Source of the DNA: Terana coerulea
Lineage: Eukaryota; Basidiomycota; Agaricomycetes; Polyporales; Phanerochaetaceae
Direction: 5' to 3'
Assembly (NCBI GenBank): GCA_024811115.1
Contig: JAKOGH010001195.1
Coordinates: forward strand, 310,001-374,000
DNA: 64,000 bases
In this document: piece by piece, positions 33,391-44,814 of the stretch
Layout: the number at the start of each line of letters is the position of its first letter
Position numbering within the stretch: the stretch's first letter is position 1
Translations under genes and position numbers: made by a program
The notes under the pieces: model-generated
Told to the model about the DNA's origin: nothing
The model's database searches: none
What the model saw: the letters and a program-made list of their open reading frames with translations, nothing else

Positions 33391-34649
33391 ATGTTTGTCT
33401 ACAAGTCGCTCGTTGCTCTCCTGGTCTTTTGCATCGCTTCCTCCGTCTCCGCGCACCCAGACGGACACCACGGGGGCCTTCATCGCCGTCACAACCGTAT
33501 CCGCAACCTCAAGGCGCGGACGTGCCACCCCGTTCAGCGTCTGGCTCCGCGTCCGTGTCCGCATCCTCGACCGAAGTTGCGTCGACCGAGCTCTCGTCGA
33601 CCAAGGTCTCTGGGAACAATGCCGCTGTTAAGACGACGAGCAGCCATGTGGCCTCATCTACCCACTCCTCCGCTGCCGCCGCGCCCACGAAGATCAGCCT
33701 CTCAAGCTTGGCTGCGCTCGCGCCCATCTCGAACGCTGTCGAGTCGTGGTCCACCGCGCCCGAGGCATCTAACGCGCTCCCGCTCAGTGATGGTACCTTC
33801 CGCATTCACAGCCTCCTTACCGCTCTTCCCCACCCGTACGTGAACGCTCCCGATGGCCGCCTGTCCATGAAGGCGACGTACCCCAGGGCTCCTGGAACTT
33901 CCAGAATAGGCCCCTGGGTGGCCTCTCGTTCTACGCGCAGGGTCCGTCCAGCGTCGATCTCACCACCGCCAAGGAGGTTACCTTCGGCTACTCCGTTTAC
34001 TTCGAAGAAGGCTTCGAATTCAACATCGGCGGCAAGCTCCCTGGAATCTGTAAGTGGCTTTCCCTTCCGCTCATACCAGTTGGCGCTCGTCCTAATGAGT
34101 TCCACAGATGGTGGAGACAGCGATGAGTCCGCTCTCAGCTGTTCTGGCGGCAGTCGCAGCAACCTGTGCTTCTCCTCACGCCTCATGTGGCGCGCGAACG
34201 GCGCCGGCGAAATGTACACCTATCTGCCACCCGCCTACGCTGCCAACGACGCCGTCTGCACCATCGCCCCCAAGTCCGACTGCAACGCCAAGTATGGCGC
34301 CTCCGTCGCGCGTGGTTCCTTCATGTTTGACGCCGGCAAGTCGAACACCGTCAGCATGCGTGTCCGCTTGAACGATGCGGGCCAGCAGAACGGCGAGCTC
34401 CAGCTCTGGGCCAACGGCCAGAGCGTCCTCAACGTTGGTGGTCTCGTCCTCCGTGACAGCGATGCGGGCAGGATCAGGGGTATCATGATGCAGACCTTCT
34501 TCGGAGGTGCGTACACGCACAGCTCGCTTCTATGCGTGTAAAGCTGATGACGGATCGACATGATAGGCTCCACCCAAAACTATGCGTCGCCCAAGACTCA
34601 GAGCGCCTACTTCCGTGACTTCACGATCGCCGTTACCGAGAAGCTGTGA
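33391..34649 (+). CDS. Secreted polysaccharide lyase family 14-type protein, gene 2, two frame breaks
   Basis: Exons 33391..34049, 34108..34506 and 34567..34649. Signal peptide KSLVALLVFCIASSVSAHP, then a Ser/Thr-rich linker of about 60 residues that gene 1 lacks (probably O-glycosylated), then the same jelly roll: HPYVNAPDGRLSMKATYP, SFYAQGPSSVDLTTAKEVTF, ARLMWRANGAGEMYTYLP-like and GRIRGIMMQTFFGG. Two one-base losses interrupt the frame, one G near 33518..33519 and one C in the run 33881..33884. Putting them back gives 381 codons. As written the product would be non-functional. The last two exons are 399 and 83 nt, identical in length to gene 1. Confidence 0.85.
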
Positions 34650-35538
34650 GCAGCAATGCACAGCGATTCACATCCCCCTCACGCTATAGCAACGATCATC
34701 CATCGACCACTCCCTGTCCTTACCACGGCGCACACGTCCACATTGCTTTCCGTTCCCGCCCCCATCTCTTTTGCTTCATCTTAACATTATTTATTATGCT
34801 GTCTATGCTTCGATCGCAAGGCGGTATCGCACGCTCGAGGCGTGCCCAGATTGCTCCATGCCGCTCGCAAGCTGAGTAGCCGGTCGCGGCCCTCGATGGT
34901 GTCGCGCGGAGGTCCCAAAGTGTACGCTGGAGTGGTGTATCCTACGATTATACCACGGTTACGTACGTCCAATGCATATTTTATTCATTTCTCCACTTTG
35001 CACAGAGGAGCGAACTTGCACACCTGCCCGAAATAGTAGGTGCTGAGAAGCTTCAATTTCGTGCTTCTGCCAGTCGACGCCGGGCTCGGGTGTTGTTCGG
35101 ATGGCTTCGACTCTGTTTGCTAGTAGAATAATTCACCAGCTGCTGAAGCTTGGAGTGCTCATGCACAACAACGGTTCTAGCACACGGTTATATAGAAACT
35201 CCAGCCTGGCCATGGCGACTCGGCCCATATCATGTAGATCATTCTTCACCCCGACGCTCGCGCTGTGCTCCCCCCCACAGACGTTGAACTTTTTTCCCCG
35301 GACGTAGCCAGGGCCGCGCAGCGCGGATACATCGTACAACGCGGACGAGACTCACGAGAGTCACTATGCGACGCATACCCTGCACGAATCGGGGCCGTCA
35401 ACGCCGCCGGGTCTGGGGCGGGACTCAACGTCACCATGTGCGTTATTTACGGGCAGGGGCAGAGCCCCTCCGAGCAACCTGCTATAAAGCTCGCCCACCT
35501 CCGGCTCAACGTACCCTCACAAAGTAACACCCACCACC
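34650..35538. other. Intergenic, no gene seen
   Basis: About 890 bp. Only the promoter of the next gene is recognisable (TATAAAG at 35483..35489). Confidence 0.45.
35483..35489 (+). promoter_or_regulatory. TATA box of the double-bond reductase
   Basis: TATAAAG, 50 bases upstream of the ATG at 35539. Confidence 0.55.
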
Positions 35539-36986
35539 ATGCCCTCCGTCAAGAACAGCACCCTCCTGTATGTCGCTCACCCGACTGCAGGAATCGAACC
35601 CGAGACGAACTTCAAGTACGTCGAGGACGAAATCGACCTGGATAATGTTCCTCTCCATGGCGGCGTGCTCGTCAAGACCCTGTACTTGAGCAGCGACCCG
35701 TACATCCGCTTCCGCATGGTCGACCCAAGCAATGCGTCATTTTGCCCGCCTATCGAGCTCGGACACCCGTACGTTCTTCCACGCCTTATCTAATGCCCTT
35801 CCCTAACCTCAGCGGCTTGCAGGGTGGACAACTCCGGCGTGGGCGAGGTCGTGCGGAGCGAAGACCCAGCGTTCCAGCCCGGCGACTACGTTTTAGGATA
35901 CCTTGGTAAATTCTTGTTCGATTTCCTCTCCCTCACTCCGCTTAAGTTGAGAAACTTCAGATTTCGCGGAGTACTCCGTGTACGACAACAAGACCCAGAA
36001 GCATCCGCTGAAGGGCCCGCTCACGAAAGTACCGAAAATTCCGGGTCAATCGCTGTCGCTATATGTAGGCACTCTCGGTATGCCGGGCATGACCGCATAT
36101 TCGGGCTTTAAGACGTTTGCTGCTGAAAAAGCTAAGTCGGTTAGTGCCTTACCCTTCGCGCTGCATAAGGCAACTCACCAGGTTATCTCTGTTAGGCAAA
36201 AACAATGTTCATCTCTGCAGGTGCAGGAGCCGTTGGAACGTACGCCCTTCCGTTTCTTCCGCAACGCAGTCACTGAGTGACCGTTCTGTAGCTTCGTGAT
36301 ACAGTACGTCAAGGCCACCTTCCCACACCTTCGCGTTATCGCCTCTGCCGGGTCGCCCGAGAAGGTCAAGATCATGCAAACCTGCGGCGCGGACGTCGCG
36401 TTCAACTACAAGGAACAAAGCACAGCCGAGGTCTTGAAGAAGCACGGGCCAATTGATATGTAAGTGTCCGGCTCGGCCTCTCTCCTACGTTTTGCTGAAC
36501 AAGTTCCGCGCCCAGATATTGGGACAACGTCTCGGGCCCGACGCTGGACGCTGCACTGGTCAACTTCAATGATCATGGCGTTATCGTGGTAAGCTGAACT
36601 TGAGTTTAATGTGCTCGACAAAGCTTAACACAGTGCGTAGGCCTGTGGTGCTATTAGCGCATACTCCAAGGACGCGAGCAATGTTACTGTACGTCCATGT
36701 GTCTCACTCTCCATCCAAAGGAATTTCGCTGAGAAGAGCCGTATAGCAATTCGAGGAGGTCTTCAAGCGCAGCCTCACTGTGAAGGGCTTCGTGGTCTTC
36801 CAGGGTGAATCCGCAGCTGTCATTCCACAATTCTTCGACGAGGTGGTGCCGCTAGTTGTGCAGGGCAAGATTACAAGCCGCGAGCATCTGTACAACGGGT
36901 TGCAGGAGGGAGGCAAGGCTCTCAGGGACGTCCACGTCGGTCAGAACACGGGCAAGGCAGTGATCGTAGTCGCAAGGGAGCAATAG
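35539..36986 (+). CDS. NADP-dependent alkenal/alkenone double-bond reductase (MDR, zinc-free)
   Basis: Medium-chain reductase of the leukotriene B4 12-hydroxydehydrogenase / prostaglandin reductase branch; it reduces the C=C bond of alpha,beta-unsaturated carbonyls with NADPH in the cytosol. Exons: 35539..35768, 35823..35905, 35961..36139, 36196..36239, 36292..36459, 36516..36588, 36641..36688 and 36747..36986; 1,065 nt, 354 residues, intact. Motifs: YLSSDPYIRFRM near residue 55, LGMPGMTAYSGF, the nucleotide-binding loop FISAGAGAVGT and YWDNVSGPTLDAAL. The Cys/His ligands of zinc alcohol dehydrogenases are absent. It converges on YTM1 with only 74 bp between stops. Confidence 0.92.
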
Positions 36987-37060
36987 AGTATTTTTATGAT
37001 ATCATAGTAATTGTGAGGAGAGCGTACGGAATACATAATACACAAATGTGTATACGCGCT

Positions 37061-38602
37061 CTATGACGCCTGCAGCCTGTCACCTTCACTAACGCGCCAC
37101 ACCTCCACGCCGCCCTCGCCGCTGATCCCGACCATCTCAGCATTCCAGTCCACGCTGAGCACCTTGCGCCCGCCTGTGCGCGTCTCCCACACCTTGAAGC
37201 TTGCGAGCGCGGTCTTCTCGCTACGCAAGTCCCAGAGGCGCACGACGCCGTCGTACGCACCCGTAACGAGCTGGTGCTCTGACGCAGAGGTGCCGGCGGG
37301 TGCGACGGCAATGCATGACGGTGTCGCGGGATGTGGGAGTGAAGTGATGGACGACGTGGTCGCGGAGGAGCCAGCGGCGCGCAGGTCGTATTGCGAGACG
37401 GTACGGTCGGTGGAGGCAGCCACTACGGTATTTCCTGATATTGGGAGGGCGAGGTCGACGAACGGTTTCGCAGAAGCATTCTATGCCAGTACATGAGCGC
37501 CGAAACTAGGGATGCGAAATGAACACAAGACTTACGATAGTGTTCGTGCAGACACCGTTCTCGAGATCCCACGTTCGCACAGTTGAATCCAAGCCTGCCG
37601 AGACCGCGCTTCTGTCGTCCCTGGCAAATATAGCCTTCGAAACCCGTGCTGTATGACTCTTCATGACAGTTGAAGGCGCCTTGCGCTTCGGTTTTGCCTC
37701 TTCCCCGTTCTCGAGCTTCCGTCGCTTCTTCCGCTCAGACGATGTCTCTTCCAGCGGCACCTCGTCTGTCTTGGGTATCGACGTATCCCACAAGCCGATC
37801 AGACCATCCGCAGACGCAGTGAGTAAATGCGAGCCAGACGCGCTTGCTGAGACGGACGTCAAAGGACCGGTATGCAAATGAAGGGACGCGAGCGCTCTTG
37901 AAGGGGTCGCGGAGGTAAGGCCAATTTCCGTTAAGCGTGCTGTGAGGTCATGGGATGCTGTGGCTACAAGCCTAGTTTGCTCGTTTGGATCGGAGTTCCT
38001 TGGCACGAAGGCAGCCGATGAGATAGCGGCAGAATGTACTGGGACTGTTTGCAGAAGATTTTGGGAATAGTCAAATAGTCGGAGGCTTCCGTCGTATGAG
38101 CTCGTCAAGAAGTGTCTATCGCAACGGCTTAGACACGTTTATAAGCAAATGTACAGCAACAGGCACGTACCCAGGTTCTTGACACGATATCGAAGACACC
38201 CAATCCTCGTGGGGTAGGGAGGTCATCCGCTGGGGCGGCATGACACTCTCAATGTACTCGATCTCGAGGGTTTCTTCCTACATCATGCATTAGCACTGCA
38301 CACCAGACCACAACGCAAAGGCTGCTCAGCACGGTCTGCAGCCCTTCAGGGAAAGCGGACTCACCTCACCGACACCCCTTCTCCGCACACCATTCTCCCA
38401 GCGTCGTCCGCAAAATCTCTCCGCGCACGAGAAAGTCAAAGGGGGTGGGCTTGGCCAATTGGAGGGCCTTGTTCACGAGTTGAGAGAGTTGGTACCGCCG
38501 CCATGACGCGGGGATCATGAACTTTTGGGTGGGCAGCGGGTAGGCGGTTTGTGTCGTGAACACCACCGGGTGGGACACCTCAGAGGTAGATGTTGACGCC
38601 AT
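37061..38602 (-). CDS. YTM1: Ribosome biogenesis WD-repeat protein Ytm1 (WDR12)
   Basis: Ytm1 forms the Nop7-Erb1-Ytm1 (PeBoW) complex needed for 27S pre-rRNA processing and 60S assembly in the nucleolus; it is essential in yeast. Exons: 38602..38365, 38277..38171, 38115..37536 and 37480..37061. The N-terminal NLE/ubiquitin-like domain (VVFTTQTAYPLPTQKFMIP) is followed by LEIEYIESVMPP and WD repeats (FLTSSYDGSLRLFDY, HLLTASADGLIGLWD, SAGLDSTVRTWDLENG, LVTGAYDGVVRLWDLRS). A basic insert (KKRRKLENGEEAKPKRK) sits between repeats. One extra C in the run 38375..38378 breaks the frame at the end of exon 1; removing it gives 447 residues. In an essential gene this break is hard to believe as biology. 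Confidence 0.93.
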
Positions 38603-38938
38603 ATGGTCGATTTTTCAGTCGGTCGGGGTGGTTTGAAGTGTAGTCGAAGATTCGACCAGCGTACGAAGTATGCAGACAGGGTAAAGCGGGAAATTTTGTC
38701 ACAGCCGTGTACGTGGTCACGGACGTCACGGCCATCACAGTACGCGAGCGTTGTGACAGCATGTCACGTCCGGCTTTCCTCCGGTACTGCCAGCTGCATC
38801 GATGCATTCACGAACTTACTACACGCCACGGTGAGCATGCAGTAATTATCAGTATAAGAAGGGGCTGGATTATAGAATCTCATCTCGATAGTGCTTTCAC
38901 CCCGTCCCCTTCGGCGCCGCTGGTCTTGACTTGAAGAT
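38603..38938. promoter_or_regulatory. Divergent promoter region, YTM1 / dioxygenase
   Basis: 336 bp between two divergent start codons; contains TATAAGAAG at about 38852..38860 that could serve the dioxygenase. Confidence 0.35.
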
Positions 38939-40207
38939 ATGTACCCTCTCCGACGCTCCCTCAGACTTGACACACGAAGGCTTTCCACTACCGCCGTGAA
39001 GCGCAATACACCGGGTGTCGTCAGAGTTCAATGGTCATACGTACCCTTACCGGTGGCTAAAGGACTCTTGCCAATGCCCACAATGCGTTCACCCGTCCAC
39101 GCGCCAGAAGCTGCATCGCACGTCAGACGTACCAGGGGAGGCAAAGCCCGCTCCCGACGGGGTCAAACTCGCACTCGATGGCATTCATGTCAAGTGGGAC
39201 TCTGATCACCGCTCCTTCTACCCCGCGGATTTTCTGGAACGTTATGCATCGCCTCCGCGACTACGCGCATTTCATCGGGATATCGACCAAGTGGCCTGGA
39301 ACAAGAAAGAAATCGAGTCTAGGGATCACTTGTTCCTCAAATATGACGACCTTCATACTACGGAGGGGCTTCACAAAGCGCTTACACAGCTGACCCGCTA
39401 TGGTCTGGTTTTCGTGACCGGTGTATCGCCCAAGGAGACTTCCAATGAGACATGTGAGGCGCGAACTCTTGGAAGAATGTTTGCCGAGATCCGAGAAACG
39501 TTCTATGGGGAGCTGTGGGATGTTATAAACGTGAAAGACAGCAAGAATATTGCGTACACGAACCTACATCTTGGAATTCATATGGATTTACTGTACGTGA
39601 CGCGTGTCTTGACGATCAAAGCCGAACTAATACAAATTCTAGGTACTACCAACACCCTCCGCGTTACCAGCTCCTTCATTGCCTGCGCAATCGTGTCATA
39701 GGAGGGACCTCTGTCTTCGTCGATGCCTTCCACGCTGCTGAACGGCTCCGGAAGACTGATCCATCCGCCTTTCAGACTTTGACCTCGACTCACGTGCCAT
39801 TCCACTATATCAATAATGGAAATCACCTCCACTTTGCGCACCCCACGATAGAGCTCGAGCCTTACCCTAGCGACCCTTCAGGCGAAAAGAAGGTTGCGTT
39901 CGTCAACTACTCTCCGCCATTCCAGGCGCCCCTGCCTTCCTCGACTCCACCGGCGTTCTACGAGGCTCTTACCCGGCTTACGGAGCTCCTGGACGACCCT
40001 GCTGCCACATTTGAGTATACGTTGCGAGAGGGAGACGCTGTGCTGTTTGACAACCGGCGTGTCCTTCATGCGCGTACTGCTTTCACGGATCCATCTCAAG
40101 AAGATGCTATAGAAGTCGGATCCGAGGAGAAGACAAATAGGTGGCTGAAGGGGTGTTACCTTGAGGCGGATGCGGTGCTCAATCGGAGACGAATCTTGCA
40201 GAACTAG
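38939..40207 (+). CDS. Gamma-butyrobetaine/trimethyllysine-type dioxygenase
   Basis: Fe(II)/2-oxoglutarate dioxygenase of the carnitine pathway family. Exons 38939..39592 and 39643..40207. The first 25 residues are basic and Arg/Ser/Leu rich (LRRSLRLDTRRLSTTAV), a probable mitochondrial leader. The N-terminal zinc domain CQCPQCVH is present, then FVTGVSPKE, the iron motif H-x-D in LGIHMDLLYY, the block LLHCLRNRVIGGTSVFVDA and the distal His in FDNRRVLHAR. One extra G in the run 39013..39015 shifts the frame before FNGHTYPYRWLKD; without it the protein has 405 residues. Gamma-butyrobetaine hydroxylase and trimethyllysine dioxygenase are hard to tell apart by motif alone. Confidence 0.9.
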
Positions 40208-40615
40208 TCCAGCGTGTAGAAATGAAAACGTGAAAGCGTGACCCGTGTTGTGCTCGAAGTGATAGGTGAACTCCCAGTTTGTCATTCTGTACGATTCAAA
40301 GCACTTGTCGCACTGTCATGCTCACCATGGTATCTGCAGTGACTTGTAAATGCAGGAATTACTGTAAATGGGAATGCACCCCTGCTCTGAGCCTTTACAC
40401 GCTGAAGATATGTCGAGATTCAAACGAGCGTGACTACTGGCTCGTGACAGGATCATGTGATCAGTCGATCACATAGGAGCCCTGTCACGCCTCGCTGCTT
40501 CGTGCCGAGATCTTTCGTCCAGGTCTACTTCCTCGACAAGCCACGACAGTGTTTTTACGCGCATGTTGAAGAAGAGGTCTGAAGATCGTATTTGAAGCCT
40601 TAGAAATTTTCTGCC
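40208..40615. other. Intergenic, no gene seen
   Basis: About 400 bp between the dioxygenase stop and the MSH4 start. A GATCATGTGATCAGTCGATCACAT cluster of GATCA words lies at 40449..40474. Confidence 0.4.
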
Positions 40616-43600
40616 ATGTCCACGATGTCTTCTCTCCCTCGTCCTTTCTCTGCAGCTTCGAGACCGGTATCCTCGAGACCCCCTACTTCACGACCTTGGA
40701 CTGGTCAGTCTACTTCTCGTCCGTATACCGGGCAGTCAAGGCCGCCCACTGGCAGGCCTACGACCGCGACCTCGTCGAAGCTTGACGGAAGCTATGTTGT
40801 GGCTATCGTCGAGGGGCGAGGTGTCGGAAGAGAGGTCGGAATGGCGGCTCTGGATAAGGACACGGGCAGGGTCAATCTCATACAAGTGAAGTATCACGCA
40901 ACACAATCAAGTGGACTGTGAAAGCGGTACTTACTTGAGTCGGTCCAGCTCGCGGATTGCCCGACGTACGTCAAGACGCTGCATCAAATGCATCTGCACA
41001 GGCCGTGCTTAGTGCTCGTCCCGGATACCTTCATATCCTTAGCGGACTCTACCCTCGCTGCTGGTGGGAAGAGGCCGGATGCCACGTCACTTCTTGTACA
41101 ATGCATTCTTGAAGAGTTCGAGGGCGTGCCGGTCGAGCCTATTCAACGAAGATACTGGAGCGACGAAGCAGGTACTCTGCAATTCCTCCAAACTCATATC
41201 GAAATGTTGCCCTTACATTGTTCAACAGGTATTAATTTCATCGAACAACTCTGTGTGCAAGACGAGGAAAGAGCCGCCACATTGCTTACAGTCTCGAACA
41301 AGTGAGTATATGCGCATATGTGCGTCGTTTTATTTTCCTTGCTAATAACCTGAAGGTACTACGCTTTATCCGCCGCTTCCGCGTTGTTCAAGCATGCGGA
41401 GACAAAGCTCAATACACGGTTTGCTGCCATGTCCCTGCGCATCCGCTACGTGCAGGTCGAAGGAACGATGATGGTCGACCCCGAGACTGCGCGGAATCTC
41501 GAGCTCGTAGGCAACATGACCAGCAAGCGCTCTGCCCACTCGCTCTTTGGGTGAGTACATACGCTGGGTTATAACAATAACGGGAGGTTCTTATGTTATT
41601 GTGTAGGATTTTGAACCACACTTACACTGCGATGGCTGCCCGGCTGCTGAGGGTCACATTACTCTCGCCCGTGACAGGTATAGTCAAATTCCGCAAATTG
41701 AAGCGCATACACTCACTTTCAAAATAGTACAAAGCGCCATTGATGCTCGTTTAGATGTAGTAGAAGGTAGGACGCCGCATGATAACCAAAGTAATAGTCG
41801 TCTAATTTTCATGGATCGCAGAACTTGTACAGAGCGAGGAACGCTTCCACGAGATCAAGGACGCATTAAAGCCTCTGAATAAACTTGACTTTGACAAATT
41901 AATCTCTTCTGTGAGTGGCTCTTGTCTCGCTTGCCGTCATATAATGCGCTCAACTTATCTCTTCCAGCTTGCCGCATCGGAAGCCCGCGACACTAATAAT
42001 GCCAAGTCAGCATCAGCCCGTGTCTCTCAGTTGCTGAATCTACGAAGCATAGTGAACAATATGCCTCTACTGGCGAAGGCACTGCAAGGGAGTCGGTCCC
42101 AATTACTACATATCATTCAGGAGGTAAGTGTATCGCATATGCTCATAGAGTAAGCTACTGATGCGAGTTTACTACAGATGATTTCTGACGAACGGTTAGA
42201 AAATATCGAGTATTTGGTGTCCAATGGTCTGAATGACAACACGCTATTGCAGAGGGTGTGTACAATTTTATTACATAAACGCACAAACGTTTTGGTCAGC
42301 TTATGAGTCAACCAGGGTGGCTTGGCAGCTGTTAACGCACGTGTATATGCCGTCAAGGTCCGTTTCTTCGTTCTAACTTTCCTGGCTGTACCCTCCAACA
42401 CCATTCCCAGGCAAACCACGATCGCCTGCTCGATGTCGCACGCGAGACCTATAAGGAGAACATCGGCGACATCTTTGCCTTGAACACGAAGCTCGCGCAG
42501 GAGCACAACCTGCCTCTAACTCTGGTCTATCAGGATGCCGGCTTCGTTTTCACGCTGAAGAAGAACGACCTCGAGGGCGAGCTCCCGCGCGGATTCATTA
42601 ACGTCACGAGCCGGAAGCAGAAATGGGTGTTCTCTAGTCTCGAACTCGTGCGTCGTTGCCCCTCCCATTCGGTATTGACAGGGAAGCGACTGATGAGGCT
42701 GCTGGGAAAGAAAAAGCGCAACGCGCGCATGAAAGACGCATTGGACGAGACGCTTATCCTGAGCGACAAAGCCATCAGCAGGCTCGTCGAGGGTGTTGTA
42801 GTCGACATTGGAGCGTTGTACAAGGCATCGGAGGCTGTTGCACTTTTGGACATGCTATGGTCTTTTGCGCACGCGGCTATCTGTGAGTTCTTTTGGGCAA
42901 CATTCAGCTCTTGACTAACTGTCCTTATTTGTACAGTGCGAAACTACGGTGAGTAACAGATATGCGTTCAAATAATGTCATCGACGGCTAAAGCGTCAAC
43001 GTAGTACGGCCTGAGTTCACAGGGACGCTCGCCATCAAAGCCGGCCGCCACCCAATCCTGGAGGGGGTGCATGACGCAGGGACGTTAGTTCCGAACGACG
43101 TGTATTGTTGCGAGTCGTCCTCCTTTCAGATCGTGCAGGGCCCAAAGTGCGTCTTCGTTAGCTCTTCCCCGAAACGAAGGGAGATAACCCCTGCTTGCCT
43201 TTAGCATGACCGGTATGGCTACATTCACCTTCGGTCTAGGGATGTGCTTGATGGAGTCTGTATAGGAAAAAGCACGTATTTGAGACAGATAGGCCTCCTA
43301 ACCATCATGGCCATGAGTGGCAGTTTTGTACCCGCTGAATACGCCAGCTTCAGGTGTGCCCTATTGTTCATTTCTGATCGATCTGTACGATTACTAATAT
43401 GAAGTTCAGGGTGCACGACGCGCTCCTGACACGTCTCTCGAATGATGATGACATGGAGAAGAGCCTAAGCACCTTCGCGAATGAGATGGCCTCGTCGGCT
43501 ATGATCCTTGGTATATCGTCTCCATGTTTCACGCTAAAAGGAGAATGATTGACTGCGGCGTTGAGAAGGGCTAGCAACTCCGGAGTCGTTGGTCCTGATT

Positions 43601-44499
43601 GATGAGCTGGGACGTGGGACGAGCCCGAGGGAGGGGGTGGGCATCTCCCACGCAATCGCCGAGTCTCTTGTCAGATTGAAGGTAAGCTCAGGCTTCTCAA
43701 CTTTGTGTCCAAGCACTAATGGCGACGTAGGCATACGTGTTCTTCGCAACGCAAGTCGCGAGAAGCGTTCATTTCAACCCAAGTGCTGATGTATCCTCAG
43801 TCACTTTAACGAACTAGTGACAACGCTCAGCCGCCAGCCATCAGTGGTCAAGTGCGTTACTCTTGATTCATTACTTGAGACCAGTCTAATTGAGCCTGTA
43901 GTTTGCACTTGTCCGTCCAAAAGACTCGTCAAACGAGTACGAATTTCGGACTGAGGTTTCACTACAAGTATGTTCGACCACACTTTCGTGCTTGTGAGTA
44001 AGAGCCTTACCGTGTCTGTGGAATCTAGGATTGTCGATGGAGCTCCGGAGAATCTCGAACACTATGGTTCATTTCCATAGCATTCATTTCACTGACCCAT
44101 GAATCATGCTTATGTTCTACTAGGTTTAGACCTTGCACGGCTCGCCGACCTCCCTAGCGACGTCCTTACAGAAGCTAGGCGTGTCTCTGCAAAGCTAGCC
44201 GAACTCGAGGCACGGCAGAACGAAGCGAGCAAGAGCAACAAAGTCGCAATCAGGCGGAAGGCGCTACTGAGGGTAATGCTTCGCAATGCTCTGATTATTT
44301 ACTCCCCATGTTTGTTGCTGACTCCGATACTCTCTGCGGCTTTTCGAATGCCTTTGCGATGGCTCTTCCTGGGGATATCTAGTTGAAGACGCAGTTGACA
44401 CAAGCATACGAACATTCGACCCTCCCGGATGAGGACCTCCTGGCTTACGTGGCGCGATTCCAGAAAGATATCACAAAGGTGCTGCAAGAGACTCTCTGA
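40616..44499 (+). CDS. MSH4: Meiotic MutS homolog Msh4
   Basis: Msh4 pairs with Msh5 and stabilises Holliday-junction intermediates for crossovers in meiosis. My model has 24 exons from 40616..40885 to 44383..44499, 2,544 nt, 847 residues, with every phase consistent. N-terminus: Ser/Pro/Arg low-complexity tract, then [21 protein letters not shown] instead of the mismatch-binding domain I, typical of Msh4. Clamp and lever regions follow ([29 protein letters not shown]). ATPase: Walker [14 protein letters not shown] is built from three exons, including the 8-base exon 43205..43212; then [13 protein letters not shown] and Walker [14 protein letters not shown], and FATHFNEL. The intron 43751..43800 uses a GC donor (GCAAGT). 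The helix-turn-helix tail is present. No frameshift anywhere, unlike its neighbours. Confidence 0.95.
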
Positions 44500-44814
44500 C
44501 TCTGCTGGCGACTGTCTACGACGTACGCCATCGATCGTGGAGGGGCGCTGACAAGCTTTGTCATTCTGGCCAACGGTTGTGGCGCTCGTACCATCGCATG
44601 CCAATTTGTCTTCGAATGAACCTCTCCGTATAATAGACATACGATAAAGTATATGTGACTACTCTACAATGCTTTTTTTGTCGCCGTACAGGCAGTAATG
44701 TATAAACATTCAAGCCTTGAGGCATGGAAACTTGTTCACAGTTTGCACTTAGTATTCGTGTATTGAGCATGGTTGGTACGTGTATTCTCCAAGCGATGCC
44801 TTCAGCTAACTTGC

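Noticed and set aside
36191..36205. Possible frameshift in the AAAAA run of the double-bond reductase
   Set aside because: Using the acceptor GTTAG directly before GCAAAAACA keeps the frame (KSAKTMFISAG); no correction needed.
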